Origin: Streptomyces lunaelactis
GTDB lineage: Bacteria > Actinomycetota > Actinomycetes > Streptomycetales > Streptomycetaceae
DNA length: 64,000 bases
Direction: 5' to 3'
Assembly (NCBI RefSeq): GCF_003054555.1
Contig: NZ_CP026304.1
Location: 2,356,001 to 2,420,000, forward strand
Part shown: in pieces, positions 51,792 through 60,287 of the stretch
How the letters are laid out: every line of letters begins with the position of its first letter
Position numbering within the stretch: the stretch's first letter is position 1
Made by a program: the position numbers and the translations under genes
Notes under the pieces: model-generated
Seen by the model: the letters and a program-made list of their open reading frames with translations, nothing else
What the model was told of the DNA's origin: nothing
The model's database searches: none

Positions 51792-52385
51792 ATGCCTGCC
51801 AAGACACCGTCGCCCGTCACCCTGACCGGCCGCCACGTACGCCTCGAACCGCTGACCATGGACCACCTGAGCGGCCTCTTCGCCGCGGGCGGCGGGGACG
51901 ACGAGGTCTGGCGCTGGCAGGGCGGGCCGACCCCGCACACGCAGGACGAGCTCGGGCTCAAGCTCGCCGAGCTGCTGAAGGCCGCGGAGCAGGGTACGTA
52001 CATCCCGTTCGCCGTCATCGCTCTCGGGACCGGGCAGGCCGTCGGCTGGACCACGTACATGGACATCGACGCCGAGAACGAGCGCCTGGAGATCGGCTGG
52101 ACCTGGTACGGCCGCGCGTTCTGGCGCTCGGCGGTCAACACCGAGGCGAAGCTGCTGCTGCTGGCCCACGCCTTCGAGGAACGGGGCATGGGGCGCGTGC
52201 AGTTGAAGACGGACCACATGAATCTTCGGTCGCAGGCCGCGATCGCCCGCCTCGGCGCCGAGCGCGAAGGTGTGCTGCGCCGCCACCGCCGACGCCCGGA
52301 CGGCACGTGGCGGGACACCGTCTACTTCTCGCTGCTGGCCGAGGAGTGGCCGGCCGCGAAGGCACGCCTCAGCGCCCGGATCTGA
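51792..52385 (+). CDS. RimJ/RimL-type N-acetyltransferase
   Basis: 197 residues of GNAT_3: TLTGRHVRLEPLTMDHLSGLF at the start, ERLEIGWTWYGRAFWRSAVN and HAFEERGMGRVQLKTD in the cofactor region, LGAEREGVLRRHRR near the end. Relatives acetylate ribosomal-protein N-termini or antibiotics; substrate not assigned. ATG at 51792. Confidence 0.9.
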   Translation: MPAKTPSPVTLTGRHVRLEPLTMDHLSGLFAAGGGDDEVWRWQGGPTPHTQDELGLKLAELLKAAEQGTYIPFAVIALGTGQAVGWTTYMDIDAENERLEIGWTWYGRAFWRSAVNTEAKLLLLAHAFEERGMGRVQLKTDHMNLRSQAAIARLGAEREGVLRRHRRRPDGTWRDTVYFSLLAEEWPAAKARLSARI

Positions 52386-52487
52386 CCACCCCGAGCCCGG
52401 CCGCCCGAGTCCGGCCACCGCATCCGGTCCTTCGCCACAGCCTCATGCACTGGGTTCTGAAGCCGGCCCGTGCCGGATCCGCCGTCG

Positions 52488-53858
52488 TCAGCAGCGGGGA
52501 GCCGGTTTGCTGTAGGTCGTGTTGCTGGGCGTGGCCACGTAGTAGTCCGAGACATAGCGGCCGTTGTCCATCCGGTCCCAGATCTTGGTGGTGGCGACCG
52601 TCGAGCCCGACCGCTGGCAGTAGACCCACGCCAGGGCTCCGTTGGGCAAGGTCCCCACGACGGCGTACGAGGTGCCGGGGCCCGTCCGTACGGAGAGGCC
52701 GCCGGGGGCGGTGGTCTGGTACGGGTATGTGCAGCGCGGCAGCGGGGCGCTGTAGGTGGTGTTGGACGGGGTGCTGACGTAGTGGTCCGTGACGTAGGTG
52801 CCGTCGGAGAGCTTGTCCCAGACACTGGTGCTGCCGACGGTGGAACCGGGCGCCTGGCACACCACCTTCAGGGCGGAGCGGGGCGCGTACGACTTGGCGA
52901 CGGGGTAGCCCGTCGTGGGGCCGGTGCGGGCGTTGAGCGCGGTGGAACTTGTCACCGTGTAGGTGTACGCGACGGTGGCGACCGGGGTGTCGAGACGGTC
53001 GGTGTCGATGTTCAGGGTGACACCGCCGTACGTCTCGTCGTGGCTGCCCTTGAACTGCTTCGCCCGCTGGTGGGAGGCCCACTTGGAGTCGGCGATGTTC
53101 GTCCAGCCCTTCAGCGAGTCGGTTCCGTCGTAGCGGGCGATCCACAGCGCGTCGGGCCGGGCGTAGGACGTTGACGTATAGGCGTCGGAGAGCTGCCTGG
53201 CCCCGAGGTTGAGGTTCATGTAGACGCCCGAGACATAGCCGAGCCGGTGCAGCTCCTTCGTCCAGCCGGAGACGTACGACAGCACGGCGAGCCGGCAGGT
53301 GTTGTCCGTCTGGACGTAGTTCTCGATGTCGTTGTAGAAGGCGCTGCCGGGCTGCATGCCGAGCGCCTTGGCCTTGGCGATGGCGTCGGCTGCCGCCGCG
53401 GTGCCCTGGGACCTGGCGGTCGCCGCGGCGGAGCTGATCTTGGCGTCGGTGGGCCGGCCGCCGCACGGCGGTTGCAGGCCCTTGTATATGGGGAGCAGTC
53501 GCCACTTCAGCGCCGACACGGACGTGACCCAGGACGCGGTCAGTTGCGGCTGGGCGCAGGTGCGGTTGATGCCGCCGATGTACACACCGACGGCGCGGTA
53601 CGGCGACGCGCTCCACGCCCGGATCGCCGTCAGCGGCGGTGCCGTGCAGGTGTCGAAGGCGAGTCCGGAGTAGCGGGTCGCGCTCGCTCCGGACGGAAAG
53701 CCGACCGCCGTTGCCGGTTCGGCGGCGGCGGGCGGGGCGAAGGTCAGCGCGGTGCCGGCGCCCAGTACGGCGGCGGCCGCGAGGACGGCGAATCTGCGCA
53801 GGGCGTGGAGCGTAGGAAGGGTGTGGAGAGTACGAAGGGTGCGGTGCGAGTGCGACAT
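52488..53858 (-). CDS. Secreted DUF1906 glycoside hydrolase-like protein with two SH3-type repeats
   Basis: 456 residues. Signal sequence with RRFAVLAAAAVLG and cleavage after APPAAA, possibly Tat-dependent like mycobacterial Rv2525c. The DUF1906 barrel follows (GLAFDTCTAPPLTAIRAW, AVGVYIGGINRTC, FYNDIENYVQTDN, GVYMNLNLGARQ). Two C-terminal bacterial SH3-like repeats (about 315-390 and 395-456) both contain TGPxTxY, KLSDGTYV or RMDNGRYV and end YSxPxPRC, so they arose by duplication. Probable cell-wall binding; enzymatic activity unproven. Confidence 0.9.
   Translation of the reverse strand: MSHSHRTLRTLHTLPTLHALRRFAVLAAAAVLGAGTALTFAPPAAAEPATAVGFPSGASATRYSGLAFDTCTAPPLTAIRAWSASPYRAVGVYIGGINRTCAQPQLTASWVTSVSALKWRLLPIYKGLQPPCGGRPTDAKISSAAATARSQGTAAAADAIAKAKALGMQPGSAFYNDIENYVQTDNTCRLAVLSYVSGWTKELHRLGYVSGVYMNLNLGARQLSDAYTSTSYARPDALWIARYDGTDSLKGWTNIADSKWASHQRAKQFKGSHDETYGGVTLNIDTDRLDTPVATVAYTYTVTSSTALNARTGPTTGYPVAKSYAPRSALKVVCQAPGSTVGSTSVWDKLSDGTYVTDHYVSTPSNTTYSAPLPRCTYPYQTTAPGGLSVRTGPGTSYAVVGTLPNGALAWVYCQRSGSTVATTKIWDRMDNGRYVSDYYVATPSNTTYSKPAPRC
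53803..53838. repeat. 18-bp tandem duplication in the DUF1906 signal region
   Basis: Two imperfect 18-bp units, GCGTGGAGCGTAGGAAGG and GTGTGGAGAGTACGAAGG, encode the repeated Leu-His-Thr/Ala-Leu run ahead of the signal helix. Further partial units follow. Confidence 0.6.
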
Positions 53859-53971
53859 GACGGCCCCCCGGGGCGACGCGAACCGTGTGGGTCCAGAATG
53901 CCCCACTGTGGGCCAACTGCACCCCGCGCCGATCGAGTTTGTTGGCAGTGCATCCCCGAAGACGTGAAAGT

Positions 53972-54004
53972 CCCGCCGCTGTCACCCCGGGTGACAGCGG
54001 CGGG
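53972..54004 (-). terminator. Perfect hairpin after the 93-aa gene
   Basis: Fifteen-base perfect arms (53972-53986, 53990-54004) with a three-base loop, 14 bp past the stop of the gene at 54019 and upstream of the DUF1906 gene. Confidence 0.85.
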
Positions 54005-54018
54005 CCTGTCCGCTCCGT

Positions 54019-54300
54019 TCAGCGGCCGTAGCGGATGAGCGCGCGCACCATCCGGCACGTCGTGTCGGACGGCGGGTGCACCCCGATGTCCTCCGCCGTC
54101 GCCCGTATCTTGCGGTTGTCGGCTGTCGCCGGGTGGTAGACACCCGAGTCCAGCAGGGCGATCGCCAAACGCATCGCCTTCAGGCGGCGGTTGTGGGAGA
54201 CGTACCACTCGCGCGGCTGTCCGGCCGGCAGTGGCTTCTTCTTCAGCGGCTTGTGCAGGGGCTCGAACAGGGGCTTCGTCGTGAGTGTGGCAACGGCCAT
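54019..54300 (-). CDS. Small basic conserved protein (93 aa)
   Basis: MAVATLTTKPLFEPLHKPLK..., ends VHPPSDTTCRMVRALIRYGR. Basic, soluble, mainly helical. AGGAGG sits about eight bases before the ATG. I do not recognise a family; similar Streptomyces proteins are annotated as hypothetical. Nucleic-acid binding is plausible from charge alone. Confidence 0.7.
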   Translation of the reverse strand: MAVATLTTKPLFEPLHKPLKKKPLPAGQPREWYVSHNRRLKAMRLAIALLDSGVYHPATADNRKIRATAEDIGVHPPSDTTCRMVRALIRYGR

Positions 54301-54421
54301 CGGCAACCTCCTGGCGCGGTGGCGGGACCATCCCGAACTACTGTTCATTCTACTGCCGGGCACTGACAATCACCGCTGGCCAGACGGTGTTTGAGGGGCG
54401 CGAGAGCGGTACCGTGACGGC

Positions 54422-54784
54422 ATGGAGATCTGGATCAATCCCGCCTGTTCCAAGTGCCGCAGCGCCATCGGTCTGCTCGATGCGGAGGGCGCCTCGTACA
54501 CCGTCCGCCGCTATCTGGAGGACGTGCCGAGCGAGCAGGAGATCCGGGAAGTTCTCGGACGGCTCGGGCTCGAGCCGTGGGACATCACACGGACCCAGGA
54601 GGCCGCGGCGAAGGAGCTGGGGCTCAAGGAGTGGGCGCGGGACGACAGTTCCCGGGAGCGGTGGATCGCGGCGCTCGCGCGGCATCCCAAGCTGATCCAG
54701 CGGCCGATCATCACCGCGGAGGACGGGACGGCCGTGGTGGCGCGTACGGACGAGGCGATACGGGACGCTCTGGCCCGCTCATAG
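54422..54784 (+). CDS. ArsC/Spx-family reductase-like protein
   Basis: 120 residues, complete thioredoxin-fold ArsC domain. Active Cys in INPACSKCRSAIGLL, followed by IREVLGRLGLEPWDI and HPKLIQRPIITAEDG (family motif L-x-x-R-P-I-I). The second Cys two residues after the first is unusual for classical glutaredoxin-linked arsenate reductases. No other ars genes are nearby, so it may be a general redox protein. Confidence 0.9.
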   Translation: MEIWINPACSKCRSAIGLLDAEGASYTVRRYLEDVPSEQEIREVLGRLGLEPWDITRTQEAAAKELGLKEWARDDSSRERWIAALARHPKLIQRPIITAEDGTAVVARTDEAIRDALARS

Positions 54785-54873
54785 CGGTACGGCGTACCAG
54801 CGGCGGTGCGTCAGCGGCTCGACCCTGCACGCGGGTACGTTACGCCAGCCGGCCAGGACCGGTTCGTACGAGG

Positions 54874-55347
54874 TCAGCGCTCGTCCGTGCCCGCGACCTT
54901 CCCCGTGGCCAGCGCGATGCGGTTCCAGGTGTTGATCGCGAAGATCAGGGCGAGCAGCCGGGCCAGTTCCTCGTCCTCGAAGTGGGCCGCCGCCCGGGCG
55001 TACACCGCGTCCGGGACTCCGCCGTCCGCGATCAGGGTGACCGCCTCGGTGAGGGCCAGGGCCGCCTGCTCCTTCTCGGTGAAGAAGTGCTTCGCCTCCT
55101 GCCAGACGGCCGTCATGTGGAGGCGCTCCTCGCTCTCGCCCGCCTTGCGGGCGTCCGCGGTGTGCATGTGGAGGCAGTAGGCGCAGTGGTTGAGCTGCGA
55201 GGAGCGGACCTGCACCAGCTCCACGAGGGTCGGGTCCAGGCCCTCGCGGGCGGCGGCGTCCAGGCCGATCACGGCGCGGAAGGCCTTCGGGGCCAGCTTG
55301 GCGAAGTTGATCCGGGTCACGTTCGAGTTGATCTCTGTCGTCGTCAT
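54874..55347 (-). CDS. Carboxymuconolactone decarboxylase family (AhpD-like) protein
   Basis: 157 residues. The AhpD redox motif is complete: NHCAYCLHMHTADARKAGE (C-x-x-C and the following His residues). Family members are peroxidases or redox partners. ATG at 55347 (MTTTEINSNVTR). Divergent from a MocR regulator with 47 bp between the starts, the usual layout for a regulator and its target. Confidence 0.92.
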   Translation of the reverse strand: MTTTEINSNVTRINFAKLAPKAFRAVIGLDAAAREGLDPTLVELVQVRSSQLNHCAYCLHMHTADARKAGESEERLHMTAVWQEAKHFFTEKEQAALALTEAVTLIADGGVPDAVYARAAAHFEDEELARLLALIFAINTWNRIALATGKVAGTDER

Positions 55348-55394
55348 GTGTACGAATCTAGATGCGCAGGCGACCGGCAATGGGGTGCATTTCA

Positions 55395-56825
55395 GTGGCA
55401 GAAGCATGGGTCAATTCGGCCGAGAGTCTTGGTGCGGATCTGCATCTGGAGCTGACAGGACCGGGCAGCCGGCGTGCCGTTCTGATGAGGGCCCTGCGGG
55501 ACGGCATCCGGAGCGGGCGGCTCGCCCCCGGTACCGGGCTGCCGCCCTACCGGTCCCTCGCCGCCGACCTCGGGATCGCCCGGAACACCGTCGCCGACGC
55601 GTACGCCGAGCTCGTCGCCGAGGGGTGGCTCACCGCACGGCAGGGGTCGGGGACCCGGGTCGCGCAGCAGGTGGCGCCGGTCGCTCCCGTACGCGGACAG
55701 CGCACCCCGGCCAGGCCCACACGGCCGACGTACGACCTGGTGCAGGGGCAGCCGGACCCCTCCGCCTTTCCGCGCGGGGCGTGGCTCGCCTCCGCCCGGC
55801 GGGCGCTGACCGCCGCGCCGCACGACGCCTTCGGGCCCGGCGATCCGCGCGGGCGGGCCGAGTTGCGGGAGGCGCTGGCCGGGTATCTGGCGCGGGTGCG
55901 CGGGGTGCGGACGAACCCCCGGCGGATCGTGGTCTGTTCCGGGGCCGCGCACGCGCTGCGGCTGATGGCGGCAGTCGCGGGCGGGGGGTCGGGCCGCTGG
56001 GCGGTGGAGTCGTACGGGCTGCCCTACCACCGCGCACTCCTGGCCGGAGAAGGCATCCGCACCGTGCCGCTCGCCGTCGACGAACACGGTGCCCGAGTGG
56101 GCGAGTTGGGGGCGGTGGGCGCGGTGCTGCTGACCCCCGCGCATCAGTTCCCGACCGGCGGGCCGCTGCATCCCGAGCGGCGGGCGGCCGTTGTGGACTG
56201 GGCGCGCTCGACGGGCGGGCTGGTCCTGGAGGACGACTACGACGGCGAGTTCCGCTACGACCGTCAGCCCGTGGGCGCCGTCCAGAGCCTCGATCCCGAC
56301 CGGGTGGTGCTGGTGGGGTCGGTGAGCAAGAGCCTCTCCCCCACGCTGCGGATCGGCTGGATGGTGCTGCCGGAGCAGCTCGTGGACGACGTCGTGGCGG
56401 CGAAGGGCGAGCGCGAGCAGTGGTCGAGCGCCACGGAGCAGCTCACGCTCGCGGACTTCATCGCCTCAGGGGCGTACGACCGCCATGTACGCACGATGCG
56501 GCAGCGTCACCGCCGCCGGCGCGACCAGTTGGTGTCGGCCCTGGCGGAGCGGGCGCCGCGGGTGCGCGTGGCCGGGATCGCGGCGGGGCTGCATGCCGTG
56601 CTCGAACTTCCGGCGGGGACCGAGCGGGCGGTGGTGAAGGCGGCGGCCTGGCAGGGCCTGGCGGTGGAGGGGCTGGCCGACTACCGCCACCCGGACTGCC
56701 CGGCGGGCGAAGGCGCCGGACACCGCGAACGCGACGGGCGCGACGGGCTGGTCGTCGGATACGCGACGCCGCCCGAGCACACCTACGGCGGGGCGCTGGA
56801 CGCGCTCTGCCGCGCGTTGCCTTAA
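55395..56825 (+). CDS. MocR/PdxR-family regulator (GntR HTH plus aminotransferase domain)
   Basis: 476 residues. GntR winged helix at about 15-85 (LAPGTGLPPYRSLAADLGIA, ARNTVADAYAELVAEGWL) fused to a fold-type I aminotransferase domain with the PLP lysine in GSVSKSLSPTLRIGW and the Asp in LEDDYDGEFRYD. GTG at 55395 (VAEAWVNSAESLGADL) chosen; an ATG 11 codons earlier would leave only 14 bp to the divergent gene. Likely controls the AhpD-like gene; effector unknown but probably PLP or an amino acid. Confidence 0.9.
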   Translation: MAEAWVNSAESLGADLHLELTGPGSRRAVLMRALRDGIRSGRLAPGTGLPPYRSLAADLGIARNTVADAYAELVAEGWLTARQGSGTRVAQQVAPVAPVRGQRTPARPTRPTYDLVQGQPDPSAFPRGAWLASARRALTAAPHDAFGPGDPRGRAELREALAGYLARVRGVRTNPRRIVVCSGAAHALRLMAAVAGGGSGRWAVESYGLPYHRALLAGEGIRTVPLAVDEHGARVGELGAVGAVLLTPAHQFPTGGPLHPERRAAVVDWARSTGGLVLEDDYDGEFRYDRQPVGAVQSLDPDRVVLVGSVSKSLSPTLRIGWMVLPEQLVDDVVAAKGEREQWSSATEQLTLADFIASGAYDRHVRTMRQRHRRRRDQLVSALAERAPRVRVAGIAAGLHAVLELPAGTERAVVKAAAWQGLAVEGLADYRHPDCPAGEGAGHRERDGRDGLVVGYATPPEHTYGGALDALCRALP

Positions 56826-56919
56826 GAAAAGTTAAGGATGTTGTGGGTGGAGCGGCTGAGAAAGCCGGGAGTCCTACTCGTACGTAACGGCACAGGAATC
56901 CACCCGACAGGAGCCCCAC

Positions 56920-57591
56920 GTGTCGCGCAAGAGGACCCTCAGCGGTAAGAAGAAGATCGCTCTGCTCGTCGGCGCCGCCGTCGCGATCGGCGGTACGGCA
57001 GTAGCGATGACGGGCACCAGCAATGCGTCCGTAGCCTGCGACGGACTGGTCACCGCCCTGCAGAACAACGAGAACTTCATCGCCGGCCAGCGCGCCAATC
57101 CGGACGCCCAGTCCGCGGCGCGGATCGCCAACCGGCAGGCCGTCATCGAGCAGATCAAGGTGCAGCAGGCCGCTTCCGGGTGCGAGGTCGGAGGCGGGGG
57201 AGGTGAGGCCGCCGAGCCGCCCGCCGAGCAGCAGCCGCCTGCCGAGGCAGCGCCCCCGGCCGAGGAGCAGCCGCCTGCCGAAGAGCAGCCTCCCGCCGAC
57301 GATCAGGGCGGCAACCAGGGCGGCGGCGATCAGGGCAACGCCGGCGAGGTCGTCTGCGCCGGTTCGACCGTGACCCTCTCCGGCGAGGGCGGCGCCCCCG
57401 CCGCCTCCAGCAACCAGTTCCCGATCGGCACCACCCTCAAGGTGACCAACCTCGACAACAACAAGTCGACGACCGTCAAGGTCGCCTCCACCTCCGGCAG
57501 CTGCGCCCTGCTGAACAACGCAGCCTTCGAGCAGGTCCGCGAGCCGGGCAAGTTCCTCATCCGCAAGGCGCGTATCGAGCGCGTCGGCTGA
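56920..57591 (+). CDS. Secreted protein with Pro/Glu-rich linker
   Basis: 223 residues. Signal peptide (KKKIALLVGAAVAIGGTAVA), an N-terminal helical segment with two cysteines, a Pro/Glu/Gln repeat linker (PPAEEQPPAEEQPPADDQGG, about 97-130) and a C-terminal domain with cysteines (VVCAGSTVTLSGEGG, VKVASTSGSCALLNN, FLIRKARIERVG) that resembles a double-psi beta-barrel. GTG with AGGAG before it. The role is unknown, probably extracellular or wall-linked. Confidence 0.82.
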   Translation: MSRKRTLSGKKKIALLVGAAVAIGGTAVAMTGTSNASVACDGLVTALQNNENFIAGQRANPDAQSAARIANRQAVIEQIKVQQAASGCEVGGGGGEAAEPPAEQQPPAEAAPPAEEQPPAEEQPPADDQGGNQGGGDQGNAGEVVCAGSTVTLSGEGGAPAASSNQFPIGTTLKVTNLDNNKSTTVKVASTSGSCALLNNAAFEQVREPGKFLIRKARIERVG

Positions 57592-57605
57592 CCCTGACGG
57601 GTTTC

Positions 57606-57661
57606 AGGACGGCGCCGTTCTCCCGCCCGCATCCTCCCCGGGAGGAGCACGGCACCGTCCT
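57606..57661 (+). terminator. Hairpin after the secreted-protein gene
   Basis: AGGACGGCGCCGT and ACGGCACCGTCCT pair with one mismatch; an inner TCCTCCC/GGGAGGA stem lies in the loop. Shared spacer with the convergent oxidoreductase gene. Confidence 0.6.
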
Positions 57662-57689
57662 GGGCCCGCGCCCGCTACCCGCGCCCCCG

Positions 57690-58604
57690 CTACCCCCGCC
57701 GCAGAAGCTCCGCCTCCGCCTCCGCGAGGATCTCGGTCAGCCGCAGCCCGAACCGTATGTCGCAGTCGTGTGCCTTCCCCGTGCTCGCCGACTCCAGCAG
57801 CGCGTCGACCGCCGCCCCGAACGAGCGGACCGCGTCACCCCAGTCGGGCAGCACAGCCGATCCCTGATCGCCGACGAGCGCGATGCTCACGCCCGACGCC
57901 TTCACCGGCGCGCTCAGGCCCAGCGTCGCCGTGCTCGACGCCCCCGAGGCGTGCCGCAGCACCAGATGCGCGGTGTCCACCGGGCCACGCGCCGCGGTCA
58001 CCTCCGTCACATCGCCGAGCACCGGAAGCAGTACGGACAGCACATGCGGGCCCACGTCCCACAGCCCGCCCTTCTCGCGCCGCCACGGCGAATCCGCGTA
58101 CGGGCTGTCCGAGCCGGGCGCGTACAGCGAACCGAGCCACTGCGCGTGGGCCGTGAACCAGCCGCCCACCGCCGCCTGTTCGGCGATCCAGAGCGCGGTG
58201 TCGGCGGCGTAGCGCAGCGTGCAGAAGACGACCGAAGCGACGCCGGCGCGCTCCGCCGCCTCCGCCACCTCCCGGGCCCCGGCCACCGTCGTCGCTACCG
58301 GCTTGTCCAACAGCAGGTGGCAGCCGGCAGCCGCCGCCCGGGCCGCGAGCGGCGCCTGGATGTCCGGCGGCAGCGCGAAGGTGATCGCGTCACAGGCGGC
58401 GAAGAGGGCGTAGATGCCGTCGTCGCCGGAGTACGCCGTCGTGTCATGGGCGGCGGCAATGGCGGCGGCCGCCTCGGGCCGCCTCCCCCACACACCGGCG
58501 AACTCGACATCAGGGTGGGCGGCGAGCGCGGGGGCCTGGGTGCGCGCCGCCCAGGGTCCGGCACCGAGGAGTCCGATACGCGGCTGCTTCGCGGGCTTCG
58601 TCAT
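57690..58604 (-). CDS. Gfo/Idh/MocA-family oxidoreductase
   Basis: 304 residues. NAD(P) Rossmann segment RIGLLGAGPWAARTQAPAL, the Glu-Lys-Pro motif as HLLLDKPVATTVAGA (Asp-Lys-Pro here), and WDVGPHVLSVLLPVLGDV in the substrate domain with the conserved His. Members oxidise sugars or related polyols; substrate unassigned. ATG at 58604. Confidence 0.92.
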   Translation of the reverse strand: MTKPAKQPRIGLLGAGPWAARTQAPALAAHPDVEFAGVWGRRPEAAAAIAAAHDTTAYSGDDGIYALFAACDAITFALPPDIQAPLAARAAAAGCHLLLDKPVATTVAGAREVAEAAERAGVASVVFCTLRYAADTALWIAEQAAVGGWFTAHAQWLGSLYAPGSDSPYADSPWRREKGGLWDVGPHVLSVLLPVLGDVTEVTAARGPVDTAHLVLRHASGASSTATLGLSAPVKASGVSIALVGDQGSAVLPDWGDAVRSFGAAVDALLESASTGKAHDCDIRFGLRLTEILAEAEAELLRRG

Positions 58605-58892
58605 GCCACCCAGTCTGCCCCTCGCAGAAAGCTGGGGGAGGCGAACGGGTCCGGCGGCGCACCACCCGCGACCGGACCGAAGCAGGGGCGGGTGCTCGTG
58701 AACCCTGTATACGACACGGACGGTTTCGTCCCTGCTCAGCCCCACAGCGTCGCACGGGGCGCGCGTGAATCGCGGGAATCTGGAGGGCCGCACCTCCTGC
58801 GTAACGTGGGGTTCACAAATGGGCAATGGCCGGGAAATCACAGATTGCGAAGCTGCGCGACATACCGCTGCACCCGCAAAGGATGAGGCCCC
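58605..58892. other. Divergent intergenic region upstream of glnII
   Basis: 288 bp without a gene. It contains the glnII GlnR box at 58801-58838 and the glnII leader with GGATGAGG. Confidence 0.6.
58801..58838 (+). promoter_or_regulatory. GlnR box upstream of glnII
   Basis: GTAAC-N6-TTCAC-N6-GCAAT-N6-GAAAT, same spacing as at glnA, ending 54 bp before the glnII start. Confidence 0.88.
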
Positions 58893-59912
58893 GTGACCTT
58901 CAAGGCTGAGTACATCTGGATCGACGGCACCGAGCCGACCGCCAAACTTCGCTCGAAGACGAAGATCCTGACGGACGGCGCCGAGCTGCCCATCTGGGGC
59001 TTCGACGGGTCCAGCACCAATCAGGCCGAGGGCCACGCGTCCGACCGCGTGCTCAAGCCGGTCTTCTCCTGTCCGGACCCGATCCGCGGTGGCGACGACG
59101 TCCTGGTGATGTGCGAGGTCCTCAACACGGACATGACGCCGCACGAGTCCAACACGCGTGCCGCGCTCGCCGAGGTCGCCGAGAAGTTCGCCGCACAGGA
59201 GCCGATCTTCGGCATCGAGCAGGAGTACACCTTCTTCAAGGGCTCCCGCCCGCTGGGCTTCCCCGAGAGCGGCTTCCCGGCCGCGCAGGGCGGCTACTAC
59301 TGCGGTGTCGGCGCCGACGAGATCTTCGGCCGTGACGTCGTCGAGGCGCACCTGGAGAACTGCCTCACGGCGGGCCTGGGCATCTCCGGCATCAACGCCG
59401 AGGTCATGCCGGGCCAGTGGGAGTTCCAGGTCGGACCGCTCGCGCCGCTGGTGGTCTCCGACCAGCTGTGGGTCGCGCGCTGGCTGCTCTACCGCACCGC
59501 CGAGGACTTCGGGGTCTCCGCGACGCTCGACCCGAAGCCGGTGAAGGGCGACTGGAACGGCGCGGGCGCGCACACCAACTTCTCGACCAAGGCGATGCGC
59601 GAGGGCTACGACGCGATCATCACCGCCGCGGAGTCGCTGGGTGAGGGCTCCAAGCCGCTCGACCACGTCAAGAACTACGGCGCGGGCATCGACGACCGCC
59701 TCACCGGTCTGCACGAGACCGCCCCGTGGAACGAGTACAGCTACGGCGTCTCGGACCGTGGCGCCTCGGTCCGTATCCCGTGGCAGGTCGAGCAGGACGG
59801 CAAGGGCTACATCGAGGACCGCCGCCCGAACGCCAACGTCGACCCGTATGTGGTGACCCGGCTGCTCGTCGACACGTGCTGCACCGCGCTGGAGAAGGCC
59901 GGCCAGGTCTGA
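58893..59912 (+). CDS. glnII: Glutamine synthetase type II
   Basis: Eukaryote-like octa/decameric glutamine synthetase, a second ammonium-assimilating enzyme found in Streptomyces, Frankia and rhizobia. 339 residues. YIWIDGTEPTAKLRSKT, WGFDGSSTNQAEGHASD, FGIEQEYTFFK, GINAEVMPGQWEFQVGP and WNGAGAHTNFSTKAMR are all as in the family. There is no adenylylation loop, so control is mainly transcriptional through GlnR. GTG start with AAGGATGAGG before it. Confidence 0.97.
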   Translation: MTFKAEYIWIDGTEPTAKLRSKTKILTDGAELPIWGFDGSSTNQAEGHASDRVLKPVFSCPDPIRGGDDVLVMCEVLNTDMTPHESNTRAALAEVAEKFAAQEPIFGIEQEYTFFKGSRPLGFPESGFPAAQGGYYCGVGADEIFGRDVVEAHLENCLTAGLGISGINAEVMPGQWEFQVGPLAPLVVSDQLWVARWLLYRTAEDFGVSATLDPKPVKGDWNGAGAHTNFSTKAMREGYDAIITAAESLGEGSKPLDHVKNYGAGIDDRLTGLHETAPWNEYSYGVSDRGASVRIPWQVEQDGKGYIEDRRPNANVDPYVVTRLLVDTCCTALEKAGQV

Positions 59913-59930
59913 TCCGCCTATCACTACGAG

Positions 59931-59965
59931 AGGGCGTCCACCGGTCTCCGGCCGGTGGGCGCCCT
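59931..59965 (+). terminator. Terminator after glnII
   Basis: AGGGCGTCCACCGG and CCGGTGGGCGCCCT pair with one G-U across seven bases, 18 bp past the stop. Confidence 0.75.
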
Positions 59966-60077
59966 TCGGCGTGAACAGCCCGAATCGCGCCAAGTGACCG
60001 TCAGGCAGGCCTGATCCGGCACAGCAAGGCACGGAAGCCCCCTGCTGCGGGGCGATGGCATCTGCTTCAATGGGGTC

Positions 60078-60197
60078 ATGGCCAGCTACCAGCACATCGC
60101 GACAGGTCGCAGCGACCTTGAGCCGTTCTGGCCGTCCCGGCAGCACCATGACTTCGACCGGGTGTGTTGCCGCGCGGTGAACGCGCAGGCCCTCTAA
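60078..60197 (+). CDS. Short leader-peptide-like ORF (39 aa)
   Basis: MASYQHIATGRSDLEPFWPS then RQHHDFDRVCCRAVNAQAL, ATG with GGGG before it and TAA stop. The end has the pattern His-x-Asp-x-x-Arg-Val with two consecutive Cys, similar to the short leader peptides found before sulfur and amino-acid genes in Streptomyces. It sits 90 bp upstream of a winged-helix regulator. The surrounding 375-bp gap from glnII holds only this ORF and the glnII terminator. Confidence 0.5.
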   Translation: MASYQHIATGRSDLEPFWPSRQHHDFDRVCCRAVNAQAL

Positions 60198-60287
60198 AGC
60201 CGCTCACCCCGGTCTTCGGCCAGCGCGCACGACGTACGTCCGTCCTCACGACTCGACGACTCCTCCGCGCGAAAGAGCTGACCTCTC

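Noticed and set aside
57690..60149. Frame extending the Gfo/Idh/MocA gene upstream through glnII
   Set aside because: Only the part to 58604 is protein-like; the rest is antisense to glnII.
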